In this document: in pieces, positions 1 through 10,613 of the stretch
Layout: every line of letters begins with the position of its first letter
How positions within the stretch are numbered: position 1 is the first letter of the stretch
NCBI RefSeq assembly: GCF_000003195.3
Contig: NC_012872.2
Span: 54,665,695 to 54,729,694, forward strand
DNA length: 64,000 bases
From: Sorghum bicolor
Lineage: Eukaryota > Streptophyta > Magnoliopsida > Poales > Poaceae
Direction: 5' to 3'
Made by a program: the position numbers and the translations under genes
Notes under the pieces: model-generated
Seen by the model: only the letters and a program-made list of their open reading frames with translations
Told to the model about the DNA's origin: nothing
Databases searched by the model: none

Positions 1-3000
1 GTCTTGACCTGCATCAGCAAAAGAACAAAGCATACGAAGTAAGCTTGCATTCAAAAAAACACTTTCACAAATACTAGTTCTTCACAAGGTAAATGCACGC
101 ACGAGAAAAGTGAGATGATCATGAGAAACCCCAGGGTGATTTCAGCATTCGAACAAAGTAGGCTGAGTGTAGTGTTGTTTGTCTCTACCCATAGGCAAGG
201 GTCCTCTAAGTACTTCCTGAACAAGAGAGAGTAAGAAATCACTAACCACCTGGTGCTCATAATGGCAGAAATTGGATCATATACCATGTGCACAAGTACA
301 ATAAAACATGTAACCAGTTTTGAATTTACATACCTGTATAAAGAAGAATGCGTAAAATTACGCCTTAGGAATCGAGCAACATGATCAAGTGCCCAGCAAA
401 GAACAGGAAGTAGAGCAACTATAATCAAAACAAAAAGGAATATCTTAGAATAGATGATATATTCGCCTAACAAATTTGATATAGTGGACAAAAACAGAAG
501 TTCAGCTTACTCTTAAAGTGCACGTTAGATGTGAACATCATAAGAGAGAACATCAAGTGAACAAAGTCCTTGGCTACAATAATAGATTGCAGCCAGGACT
601 GAATTGCAGGCATATTCCATGCTCTTGGTTTCTACAAGCAGAACAAAATTTGTAACCACCATAAAATGGAACATTTTAACAGTAAAAAATAAAAGGTGCA
701 TTATCCATTCATTCAGAATAAAAGGCACTTACCCCATAAGTGCTATATAAAGAATATGCAGACGAGCATATTGTTCCTAGCAATGAAAGTCTGTATGCTT
801 TACTTGAGATATGGTTGGGCAGAACTGGGAGTATTCCAACACTAGCTACAACCAGTACCTGTGAAATCATAATTCAAGAAACCATAGGTTGGTCCAACAT
901 TTAAAAGTATCAATGAAGCCATAGTGGTGTTAAGAACAAGAGAAACAGAAGGACAGTTATCAAAAATTGCTGATAAATCCATAATCTAATGATCAGGTGA
1001 TCTGCCACAATATATCAAAATCAGCAGAGAAAAAAATGGCATGCTCACGTATGATGTTAGCAGTCAGCAAATATATGATAATATGATCTATAAAGACAAC
1101 TCTTAAGAATCAAAATGGTAAAAAGATGAAAGGAGTGAAATGACTAGGCAAAAGTAACATTCAACATAATAAATGGTAGCCCCTGCTCACAGCTACATAG
1201 TAATACATAGGAGGTAGTCACTCCATACCCAGGCATTGATAGAAAAATGTATTGTCCGTCCGTCTAGCCGTAAAGAATTTGCAGTCCTCTCTGCTGATGG
1301 CTGTTGGGAAGCCCCAGTTGATCTCGTGCTAGAGGCTGCATGAGATCAACTTTAAATCTTATACGGATGCGACATAAGAGAATTGTGGTAGGTCCTTCAC
1401 CAATTAATTCGAACTGTAATTCCATGGTAGGCTCTCAAGTATAAATTCACAATACCTGAGTCACGAGATCTGACATTCTCGCCAGACGGTGTAGCTGAAG
1501 ACCTTGCTGCTGGTCTGCTAGACTGAGTTGAAGTCATGGAGGACATTGGCTCAACAACCAAACCAGGATCCTGACATGTAAAGGAATGAATTTTAAGTAT
1601 TTTTAAAAACCTGGCGTTGATTCGTTTTGTAACATTAGAAACTGGTTTAATTCTAGAGAAGCTATTATATGCAGGAGGAGTATAAATTGAAACATTAAAA
1701 ACAATAATGCTGACTGAAACAATGACAAAACATCAATTAATTGTGAGCCAAAAGAGAAAAGTTGTATGGTATATTACTCTGTGCAGTCCAAAGAAACAAA
1801 ATAGTTGCATCAATGATTGGCAGATATGAGCATGTCGCAATGTTAAACATGATTCCATGAGCACTGAAGATGAAAAGGGGGAAACTTAACAGAACAAAGT
1901 CTCAGCTCTTTGTTATGTCCTTAATTGTGAAAATCCTAAAGGTAGCAAGAATTCCAAACGTTTTTGAGGGGAAAAAAGCAAGAATTCTAAACACAGTACA
2001 CACCCATGTCCTTGCAAAGAGAGTGAAGATGTACGGGTTCAATATAACTTCTTCAGCGCTTGTATTGGTTGGGATCAACACAAGCAACCATGACTTTTAT
2101 AGCTCCAAGAAACAAATCGGCAATGCTGCCTCCTGTTGTCTGTGCTACCTCAACTGAATGCCCTGCTGAACCACCCTCCAATTCCTCATGGATAACTCCC
2201 ACACAAAAATCATATTCGCACCAGATTTACAAATGTGAAAACATTTAAGTCTAAATACTGGCAGGCAAAACCAGAGTGAAATGAGAATTTGAGGAAAACG
2301 GCAATATCACAGCACTCAAAGCGGATTTGATCTTATGAGACAAAAAAAAAGTACACTAGAGTAGTACAGTAATGCAAGCTAGACTGATAGTGCTAGTTCT
2401 CCAATTCCTCATGGATAACTCCCACACAAAAAGCATATTCGCACCAAATGTACACATGCGGAAGTCATTGGCAAAATATGAGAATATGAATGCAATATCA
2501 CAGACCCTCGTACCAAATTTGATATTATGAGACAAAAGGTACATTAGAGTAGTACAGTAATGCAAGGTAGACGAGTCAGACGGCTAGTGCTTTTGTTCCT
2601 TTGCCAAGACAATCCACTAGTACTACCTAAAAGAGACACTTCCTTTCCATTGTGTAAAGACGTTTTTAACAGAAGCGCACCGACCCTTTCGTGGAACGAA
2701 TAATTCTTGCCGGCACAAGTGCAGAGCATAAAGTCAGACGGATCGAGCAGAATGCAGCATGAGGCGCATCCAATCCGATTGACCCGAGACACGCACACCA
2801 ATCTGGCAACGACAACACGCGGAGGTTTAGGGAGGTGGGGGGGCCTCACGATGTATCGCTGGTAGAACTTGCGCTTGAAGTGGTCGACGACGTCGGGGCG
2901 GGAGGCGAGGTGGGGCGGCACGAGGACGTTGGACCAGTACCCGGCCCACCGCGCATCGTTCTCGTAGTCGTACGCCGCAGCGGCGATCCGCTTCAGCCGC

Positions 3001-3053
3001 TGCGGATCTCCGCCGGCCCCGCTCCCGCCGGCGCTCGCGTCCGCCTCGCCCAT
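1..3053 (-). CDS. Multi-pass membrane protein, TMEM33-like (3' end cut by window)
   Basis: Exons on the minus strand are 3053-2850, 1570-1456, 1335-1229, 858-733, 631-511, 466-334, 216-103 and the first bases of another at 8-1. All borders are GT/AG and the frame stays open throughout. The protein opens with a soluble part of about 110 residues (YDYENDARW, then SRPDVVDHFKRKFYQRYI), followed by a Ser/Thr-rich linker. Several hydrophobic helices come next (around VLVVASVGILPVLP, KDFVHLMFSLMMF, IFLFVLIIVALLPVL and ITLGFLMIISLF). This matches a conserved plant family that I believe belongs to the TMEM33/Pom33 (UPF0121) group of ER and nuclear-envelope proteins. The family assignment is from memory and is the uncertain part; the exon model is not. 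The first intron is 1.3 kb and contains a tandem duplication. The ATG at 3053 lies in a GC-rich first exon, as is usual in grasses. Confidence 0.82.
2178..2566. repeat. Diverged tandem duplication in intron 1 of the membrane-protein gene
   Basis: Two adjacent copies of about 170-200 bp lie at about 2178-2381 and 2399-2566. Both start with CCAATTCCTCATGG, share GCAATATCACAG in the middle, and end with TAGAGTAGTACAGTAATGCA. They differ by substitutions and small indels. Confidence 0.75.
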
Positions 3054-3846
3054 CGCCGCCGCACGCCGGGATCCTCCCGCCTGCCCTCGACGGGATCCTG
3101 GGTTCGCGTCGCGGTTCGCCTTCCCTTTCGATTTCGAGGGGAGAACCGGAGAGACCGAGACAGAGGGACGACTGAAGAATTTTCAGCAGGTGGGGAGATT
3201 TTTGTTTCCCCTTGCTTTGCAGTTGCAGGGTGGGGCCTACGGTATGGAAGTTTGTTGGTAGTTGGAAAATTCCAAGTGGTGGGCCAGTTGCTCATGAAAC
3301 AAAAATGCTTGTCCGTTCATATGGTATTTTCTGCCATCCTGGTTTTCTATATGTCCAAATGATGAGTAAACATTTACTTTTAGTTCAAAATTAACCATCT
3401 CTTGTAAGAAAATAACCATCTCTTGTTAGAAATAGATTTACGGTCGTGGTAAATTGGTAAAGTGGAAATGAAAGACTTGAGTTATACCTATCATTTCTTC
3501 TAGGCCCCCATTTGTAACGGGAAATATTCATATTTCTTACGTTCTTCTTGTAAAAAAAAAACTATTTTATGTAAAATTTCTATACGATTCCTTTAAAGTT
3601 TCTGAATTTCAAAAATGACCCTTACTGGGTTTGGCAACTATTTGCCGGGGTTATATGCCTGTAGAAATAAGTTATGTTCAATGTAACCTATTTTTAGCAA
3701 CATGTTCAACGTAACTACAACTCATTCATTCTTATCTTGTACTAAAAAGAATGGTCATTCATTCTTATGAGTTGTTTATTTACAAGAGGGGCCGGGCGGG
3801 TCGGTGGAGGGGATGGTAACTGAACCAATAGATCATATTCTACTTA
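3054..3846. other. 5' flank of the membrane-protein gene
   Basis: GC-rich up to about 3190, where the 5' UTR and promoter of the minus-strand gene should lie, then AT-rich. I see no coding sequence and no clear repeat. Confidence 0.5.
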
Positions 3847-4780
3847 GGGCATGTTTGGTACAGCTCACAACAGCTTCATGAGCTGTTATGAGCTGTGTTT
3901 TTTTTACCAAACACTTATTTCCAAAACAGCTTCATGGGTGAAGCTGTTTTTCCTCTCCTCTCACAAAGACATAAGTTGGATGAAGCTGGAAAAAAGTAGC
4001 TTATTGCAGCTTCTCCCTCATTTCTCTCTCAACTATGCATGAAGTAGTTGGTGAAGCTATTTTGCCAAACACTTTTTCCAAAACAGCTCAGCTTCATCTA
4101 GAAAGTCACTTAGAGCATCTTCAAGAGATTAGCCAAAACAAATATCTAAATTTAGTGATTTAGCTATTTTCTAAAATGAATCTCTCCTAAAAAAGATAGG
4201 CTACTCCAACAGATCATCTAAACTGTGACTCTATTTTAAAACTTGCCATGTCACCAGATCTTTTGTCTTCGGATCCACCACGATCCTGTCTGCTCTCATC
4301 GTCGACTGTCTCGCCGTCACCTGAAACTCAAGTTCAGAAGCAGGGGCCCTGCCCACAAGGCCAGAAGGGCAACACGTTGGTCGTCGACGAGCAAGCTAGT
4401 GACGTGTGACAACTGACAACACGTTGTGCGCCCTCCTTGCCACCCATGGCCTTGCAGTTTGCGCACGAGGTCCTATTTTCTGTATGTCTCCGCCAACACA
4501 TCATCCTCCAAAGTGCTGCTGCTATGTCTTGTTTGGCTGTCTGGCGCAGGAATGGGCGATTGAGCATACGGGATAGGCCCAAAGCACGCAGAATATGCTG
4601 CTGCTGCAAGATTCACGGGACTTGGCGAGTGAGGCCTGCACGCTTTCCGTGGCGAGCGAAAAAAGAGGGATAGCTCGTGTTTATTTTTAGAGAGCATGAT
4701 GGAGAGTCTGTTGGACGTTAATTTTACACAAAACTCTCTAAATTAGAATACAAAACAAAGACTAGAGAGTCTCTTGGAGA

Positions 4781-5894
4781 CAGGGGCGGGCCTAGGCCTA
4801 GGGCCATGGCCCTAGTCGTGGCCTAGAAATTTTAGTAGCAACACTTTAGTTTTGGCCTAAGATAGAAGCCCATTTCAAAGAGAAGACTAGGGCAGACAGG
4901 AACGTTCAGCCACACTCCATCCGCGGTAACTCTCCTGGCGGCAGCTTCACTGCCCACGCCGATGCCGACGCACGCCCGCACCTGGACGCGGACGCCTCGC
5001 CTCCGCTCGACCCAGGCGGCCAGGCTCCTGTTCCGGCGTCGGCTGCTCGGCGCGACAGCTCGGCACCCTCGCGGCCAGGGCGTGGCCGTGGCCTGCTCGC
5101 GGCCTTGCAGAGTCACAGCGCTGCGCAGGCAGAGGCAGGGCGCCAGCTTGCGGCGGCTCGGCACCCTCGCGGCCAGGGCGTGGCCGTGGCCTGCTCGCGA
5201 CCTTGTAGAGTCACAGCGTTGGTAGGCAGGGGCAGGGCGTCAGCTCGCGGCTGCGGAGGCCAGGGCGTGGCCTGCTCGCGGCAGCCCAAGCAGGCAGCAG
5301 GGGCTCGCAACGCAGGGCCAGGGCGCCACCGCCAGTGCGCCAGACCAGGGGCTGCGCTGGCCTGACCGGCTCACCCCATCGGCAGTGAAGCCGTTAGGGA
5401 GCCCCCTGACCCTGTCCAGAAGCTGAATCCGTGAGTGTTGAGTGAAGGTATTTTCTCAGCTGAAGCCGTGAGTGTTGAGTGAAGGTATTTTCTTTAATTT
5501 TTCAGCAGTTCAGTATTTTAGTTATTCTTTTCTTTTGATTTCACCTACTAATTGTGAACTTTTAATTCCAATTAGACGAAGAGGACAAAAACAATTACAT
5601 CGTATTTCTCTTGAGTTGTTGAACAACAACAACGAATCATCGCTAGACAATACGTATTTAGTTTTCAATGTTCATTGATATTTTGTAGCTATTGTATCTA
5701 CTATTAATTATATAGTTCAAGAATTTCTCTAGATTTACAAAGTTTGCTTGAGAATTTTTATTTTCTGTGATATATGTGTATATATATATAGTTCTATAAA
5801 CTATACTACAGATTGTAGTTTTTGGATTTCGGCTACTAGGATTTGGCCACCAGAATTTGGCCCTAGTCTTGGCCAAATTCTGGGTCCGCCACTG
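4781..5894. mobile_element. Non-autonomous hAT element, inner layer of the nest
   Basis: A perfect 8-bp target duplication CTTGGAGA (4773-4780 and 5895-5902) flanks inverted ends CAGGGGCGGGCC and, reversed, CAGTGGCGGACCC. An 8-bp TSD with CAGTGGCGGA-type ends fits plant hAT elements. I see no transposase. About 4930-5400 is very GC-rich and contains a 98-bp tandem repeat; the rest is AT-rich. The GC-rich part may be captured sequence. Confidence 0.85.
5058..5253. repeat. 98-bp GC-rich tandem repeat inside the hAT element
   Basis: Two units start GCTCGGCACCCTCGCGG at 5058 and 5156, with a few substitutions between them. A degenerate partial third unit follows around 5257-5280. Confidence 0.75.
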
Positions 5895-5973
5895 CTTGGA
5901 GATGCTCTTATGAAGCTATTTTCTAAAAATACAGTTTTATTAGTGAAGTTGAGGTGTGCCAAACAAGCCCTTA

Positions 5974-6656
5974 AATAGGAAGAATGTCATTTGCTAAATA
6001 TCAAGGAGCTTGATTTCTTTGAATAGTTTAGTTGGGGTAAACGATAGGACAGTGTTGTGTCGTCATCCACTCTTATCCTTTTATATCACCATTTGGTGGA
6101 GTTTAATCTAAATGCTAAGAGCGTGAATTGATTCTTTATACTCACTCATTCGTAGATATACGGCATGTTGTTATTTGTTGTAATTGAAAAAAAAAAGACT
6201 CTCAAACGGTGAAGCTATATCTATATATATACAGATTAAACACAGGATGTTTATGATGATTTGATTTGTCGACATCCTTTTGTTTCTTTGCGTGATTGGG
6301 TTAAAATAAGTTACATAAACCCTTTCAAAAAAAAAGTTACATAAAAGCTGCATCGGTCTTGTTTCCCACCACAAATAATCATTATATTTTCTATTCTCTT
6401 CATTCTAAATTGTGAATTGCTATGATTTTTTTAGATACACAACTTTTATTACATATCTAAAATTTAGATGCATAACAAAAAGAAACAAAACAACTTATAA
6501 TTTAGAACAAAAAACATATTTTATTATTCATATACATAATAACCAACATGTTGGGTTTGACTATCGAAATCAGACAATCAACTACAAAACACAAATCAAC
6601 CAGTTACTCTTTCTGTTTTTTTTTCGATTCAAATTGCTGCAAAACCAAAATATTAA
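5974..6656. other. AT-rich intergenic sequence
   Basis: No coding sequence with family resemblance, and no complete repeat with clear ends was found here. Confidence 0.5.
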
Positions 6657-6899
6657 GGCCTTGTTTAGTTGCCAAAAAATTTTGGAAAACGTTATTGTAG
6701 CACTTTCGTTTGTATTTGACAAACATTGTCCAATTATATTGTAAGTAGGCTCATAAGATTCATCTAGCAAATTACATGTAAACTGTGCAATTAGTTTTTG
6801 TTTTTATCTATATTTAATGCTTCATGTATGTGCCGCAAAATTCGATGTGATGAGGAATTTTAAAAAGTTTTTGGTTTTTGGAGTGAACTAAACAAGGCC
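6657..6899. mobile_element. MITE of the GGCCTTGTTTAG family
   Basis: Inverted ends GGCCTTGTTTAGTT and AACTAAACAAGGCC. The left flank is TAA and the right flank CAA, a possibly decayed 3-bp TSD. It is about 243 bp and non-coding. This family recurs through the window. Confidence 0.75.
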
Positions 6900-6954
6900 C
6901 AAGAATATGAATTTGCTTTATTTAGCTTTGATGTCCTAAGATAATCACAATTTA

Positions 6955-7235
6955 GGCCCCATTTGGCACGGCTCTACTTCACCAGTGGAGCTGTTTTTTG
7001 AGAGCTTCAGCTCCATAAACAGCTCTATCGATGGAGCTGGAGCCATTTTGGTAAATCGTTTGGTAAAACAGCTCTTTTCTTAAAATGTGCTCTCACAGAA
7101 CGCCATATAGGATGAGATGAAGCCAGAAGAAGCCAATATTTTTGGCTCCTTCACACCTCAAAGCTCTGTAAGAGCATGTCCGTTAGGCACAAAACGGCTC
7201 CTGAAGCCGCTGGAGAAGCCATGCCAAATACAGCC
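6955..7235. mobile_element. Tourist-like MITE
   Basis: Ends GGCCCCATTTGGCACGG and, reversed, GGCTGTATTTGGCATGG. TTA target duplication at 6952-6954 and 7236-7238. The AGCTC-rich interior resembles the 3847-5970 element. Confidence 0.78.
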
Positions 7236-7330
7236 TTAGATAACTATTCGGCTTCGGGACAGGAGCAAAAGTGAGTTAAATATCTCATTTTGGCAATGGC
7301 CTAATTCCTTCTTTCGTTCAACATAGTCCT

Positions 7331-7560
7331 AGCTTTGTTTAGTTCCCAACAAATTTTACAAAAATTTTTAGATTTCCCGTCACATCAAATTTTTAGATGT
7401 ATGCATAAAGTATTAAATATAGACGAAAATAAAAACTAATTACATAGTTTGGTCGGAATTGACAAGACGAATCTTTTGAGCCTAGTTAGTCCATGATTGG
7501 ACAATATTTGTCAAATACAAACGAAAATGCTACAGTGTCGATTTCCTAAAATTTTTGGAA
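7331..7560. mobile_element. GGCCTTGTTTAG-family MITE, right end lost
   Basis: The left end GCTTTGTTTAGTTCCC and the typical family core (GTCACATCAAATTTTTAGA, then AGTCCATGATTGGACAATA) are present. The right terminal repeat is missing after AAATTTTTGGAA. Confidence 0.65.
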
Positions 7561-7672
7561 GCTCTACTAAGTTTTGCCAGCGGAAAAATGATTTTTCAGG
7601 CCTGTTTAGTTTCCTACCCAAAAAATTTTCATCTATCTCATCGAATCTTTGGACATATGCATGAAACATTAA

Positions 7673-8227
7673 GGCCCTATTTAGATTTGAATTTTTTTAG
7701 CCAAAGTGGTAAATTTTTTTGTGGTCAGAACTTTAGCTCAGAAGTCTAACGCACGCGAAAAATTTTAGGTATTTAGTTTGGTAAATTTTTTTCTGACACA
7801 ACTTGGGTTGCATGCAGTTGCAGTTGTCATTGGTGAGCTTTATGGAAGTGTGTGCACAGTAGCAGGCCCTGCAGCCCAAAATTTTGGCCCCAAAATTTTT
7901 TGGGCCCATTTAGGGCTTGTTTAGTTCCACCCAAAAACCCAAAATTTTTCAAGATTTTTCGTCACATCAAATCTTTAGACACATGCATGGAGTATTAAAT
8001 ATAGATGAAAATAAAAACTAATTGCACAGTTTGGTCGAAATTGACGAGACGAATCTTTTGAGCCTAGTTAGTCCATGATTGGACAATAATTACCACAAAC
8101 AAACGAAAAGTGCTACAGTATCGCGAAATTTTTCCCTTCGAAAACTAAACAAGGCCTTAGTTCTCAGGCCCTAATTCCACAAAAAAATTTCTCTTTGAGC
8201 CAAAAAAATTCAAATCTAAACAGGCCC
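7673..8227. mobile_element. Nested MITE with GGGCCTGTTTAGATTTGAA ends
   Basis: The inverted ends are GGCCCTATTTAGATTTGAA and the complement of GGGCCTGTTTAGATTTGAA. TAA target duplications are at 7670-7672 and 8228-8230. It carries a further MITE at 7913-8156. Confidence 0.75.
7913..8156. mobile_element. Innermost GGCCTTGTTTAG-family MITE
   Basis: Ends GGGCTTGTTTAGTTCC and AACTAAACAAGGCC with TTA duplications at 7910-7912 and 8157-8159. About 244 bp, non-coding. Confidence 0.75.
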
Positions 8228-8597
8228 TAAATATAGATAAAAAAATAAACTAATTACACAATTTAGTTGAAAATTGTGAGACGAATCTTTTAAGGCTAGT
8301 TAGTCCATGATTTGTCTTAAGTACTACAGTAACTCATATATGCTAATGACAAATTAATTATACTTAATAGATTTATTTTGCAGTTTCCAAACGAGCTATA
8401 TAATTTGTTTTTTATTAGTTTGTAAAAACCTCACCCGATATCCTTCCGATATAATTCGATATGACGTCAAATAATTTTCATCTCCAATCGTCCCTCACCC
8501 CACGACACGGCGGCGAGACGGTGCACTCGTGTCGGACGTCAACGGCGAGGTCATGCTACGTCGGTCGCCGGTTCGGTTTTGTGAACAAGGCTTATTA

Positions 8598-8836
8598 GGC
8601 CTTGTTTAGTTCAAAACCTTTTTATTTTAGGTATTGTATCATTTTTATTTTTATTTTATAATTATTATCTAATTACAAACTAACTAGATTCAAAAGTTTT
8701 ATTTTATGATTTATAGATGAACTGTGTAATTAGTTTTTATTTTCATTTATATTTAAATTTTTATGTATCTGTCGTAAGATTTGATGTGACAAAAAATTTT
8801 ATAAAATTTTTGGTTTTGAATGAACTAAACGAGGCC
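8598..8836. mobile_element. GGCCTTGTTTAG-family MITE
   Basis: Inverted ends GGCCTTGTTTAGTTC and GAACTAAACGAGGCC. The left flank is TTA and the right flank TCA. Confidence 0.72.
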
Positions 8837-9128
8837 TCACCCAACACACACGTCGTGCATATGTGATATGTCTATCTACATCAGGAAACTGCCAGCTCGA
8901 CACGATGATTTCCAACGCGCACTTACTATGATTGACCAATACCCCGACCACTAATTTCGCTTTTCGAATTTATAAATTTTGTTCATCCGAAAAGAAAAAC
9001 CTGATTATATTCAACTTTCAATTAGAAAGGGCACCTTGCACTTTTGTACTACCATTGATTGACTTTGACTCATTTCGCGGCCCAACACAACGGCGGAAGC
9101 TCACGACACGGCGTCCGTCCATCATCCA

Positions 9129-10275
9129 TGGCGCGCACGCACCAGCTAGCGCTTAACGTCCTGGCGGCACTGGACCGCGCCAAGACGCAGCGGTACCACC
9201 TCGCCGCCGCCGCCGTCCACGCCATGCAAGGTGTCGGCGTCCTCCTCGGCTGTACCGTCGAGCTCGTCCTGTCCACGCCATGCAAGGTGTCGGCGTCCTC
9301 GTCGGCGCATTATTGCCGGCCACGCTCAGCTTCTACCTGCGCCGGTGACCGCTCGGTACACGGCCGCGCTCGTCGCCCGGGACTCCAAGCATGCGGCGGC
9401 GCCCGACATGTCGAAGGTGCTGCTCGCCAGTATCCAAGAACAGGAGCTCAGCGTCTCCGTTGGCGACGTCGACGCCGAGTGCGGCCTCTTGAAGACCCAT
9501 ATGGCCTCCACATGCTAGCCACATCGATCGAGCGCGTGGTTCCTCCTCGACGCGTCCTACTTCAGCAAGAACATTCTCCAGCAGGACCTCGCCGGAAAGT
9601 TTGGGTGGGTCTCCCACGCAAATTCCCCGGCAGCCACCATGGGCGCGCGCCGTCCAGGAGGTCTCCCATCACGCCCGCACGCACGCTTTGCGGCACCATT
9701 CCAGGGAGTATTTTGTCGGTCGCTCTAATCGACGTCCTCGGGCGGCGCCGCCTCCAGCTCGCCGGCTTCCTGCTGAGGACGCTTTCCATGCTTGCACCAC
9801 TCGCGGCGGCATACAACCACTGGACGTCGCCCATCGCCGGCTTCGTGGTGCCCTACAACGTGGCCTTCTTCTTCGACAGCGTTGGTCCCGGCACCAACGT
9901 TCGTCACGCCGGTAGAGCTCTTCCCAGCGCGGCTTCGGTGCACCTGCCATGGCATCGGCGCGGCGTCGGATTTTTACCGGCGCTGACAGCAAGTATGCGG
10001 CGAGCATTGGCCCCCCAGCCCCCCAGAACGAGCTATGCTTTGTTTAACCCGTCACATCGAGTCTAGTTAGTCTATAATTGAATAATATTTGTCAAATACA
10101 AACGAAAATATTACCGTATCAATTTTGTAATTTTTTTTTAAACTAAACAAAGCCCTATTCGTCCTGGCCAAGCACCAATTTCCTGGGCATGCTGATGACT
10201 CTGTTCGTCCCAGAGACGATAGGGGTGCATCACTTGAGGTGTTATCCAAGGAAGTCGTCTACGAAGCCATAGACG
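9129..10275 (+). pseudogene. PHT1-type inorganic phosphate transporter pseudogene
   Basis: The start MARTHQLALNVLAALDRAKT fits the PHT1 N-terminus. Further PHT1-like pieces follow in different frames: TARYTAALVARDSKHAAA with DMSKVL (central loop, about 9345-9430), then WFLLDASYFSKNI, then a CGT(I)PG...VALIDVLGRR segment. Helix-like pieces ending in FPARLR-CTCHGI follow, and the C-terminal NFLGMLMTLFVPET lies at about 10170-10215. Intact PHT1 proteins are about 520-550 residues with 12 helices. Here there are several frameshifts, most of the first six helices are missing, a 56-bp segment is repeated (9215 and 9271), and a MITE splits the last helices. Two TTGAC motifs lie just upstream (about 9058-9068), which may be remnants of the old promoter. 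It cannot encode a transporter. Family confidence is good; the exact paralog is unknown. Confidence 0.82.
10037..10154. mobile_element. Internally deleted MITE inside the PHT1 pseudogene
   Basis: It starts GCTTTGTTTAA and ends AACTAAACAAAGCC, with the family core AGTCTAGTTAGTCTATAATTG. TAT flanks both sides. The left half of the usual element is missing. PHT1-like sequence continues on both sides. Confidence 0.7.
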
Positions 10276-10336
10276 TTACCGCTAGTACCACTACAATTAA
10301 GCTTGTGATATGCTATTGAAAGTTACGTTAGGAATT

Positions 10337-10383
10337 ATATATACTCACAATTCTGCGTATGATTTTTTTATGGAAGATAGATT
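10337..10383. repeat. Left copy of a 46-47-bp direct repeat flanking the nested block
   Basis: This copy reads TATATACTCACAATTCTGCG onward to TATGGAAGATAGATT and directly abuts the CACTA end. A similar copy lies at 25156-25201, beyond the LINE. Confidence 0.65.
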
Positions 10384-10613
10384 CACTACTACATGAAAGT
10401 TCTGCGCTGACGGTGGAGATTTCTTTTTACAAACGGTTTCAATTAAAAAAAACGTCTGTGAAAAAAAATTGGTAGACCCGGCTCAAGAACTGCAAGTGAA
10501 AACACATTTTCACTAGAACCGCCACTGAAAATAGATTTGCACAGGCGGTTTTTCTACTAAAACCTTCATTAGAAATCATGTATTTGTATAAGTGGTTTTC
10601 TTAAGAAACTACC
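10384..10613. mobile_element. Left end of a CACTA (En/Spm-type) transposon
   Basis: It opens with CACTACTACATGAAAG, the expected CACTA terminus. Subterminal GCGGTTT/AACCGCC-like repeats follow (about 10430, 10520 and 10550). The sequence resumes after the gypsy element at 24257 (ACTAAAAATTAG, then AACGGTTTCTTAAG) and fades before 24360. No CACTA transposase or clear right terminus is visible, so this is a remnant or short derivative. Confidence 0.7.

Larger units (their letters stand above)
4114..5907. mobile_element. Tourist-like MITE, middle layer of the nest
   Basis: The terminal inverted repeats are GAGCATCTTCAAGAG on the left and the complement of GAGCATCTCCAAGAG on the right. The TTA target duplications are at 4111-4113 and 5908-5910. 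It is inserted in the 3847-5970 element and is itself split near its right end by a hAT element. Confidence 0.8.
3847..5970. mobile_element. Tourist-like (PIF/Harbinger) element, outer layer of a three-level nest
   Basis: The ends are imperfect inverted repeats: GGGCATGTTTGG on the left and the complement of GGGCTTGTTTGG on the right. Both are flanked by a TTA target duplication (3844-3846 and 5971-5973). The inner sequence is rich in AGCTTCA/CAGCTC. Without its two inserts it would be about 330 bp, a normal MITE size. It has no coding capacity. Confidence 0.8.
7599..8395. mobile_element. GGCCTTGTTTAG-family MITE split by two nested MITEs
   Basis: The left end is GGCCTGTTTAGTTTCC. The core is interrupted after GCATGAAACAT and resumes after 8227 with AAATATAGATAAAA, so the host MITE reads continuously across the insert. 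The right end fades at about 8395 without a clean terminal repeat. Confidence 0.65.

Noticed and set aside
1870..2157. Short plus-strand frame in the membrane-protein intron
   Set aside because: No homology seen; it lies within a 1.3-kb intron of a well-supported minus-strand gene.
4962..5365. Short reading frames in the GC-rich block of the hAT element
   Set aside because: They arise from the 98-bp tandem repeat and match no family I know.
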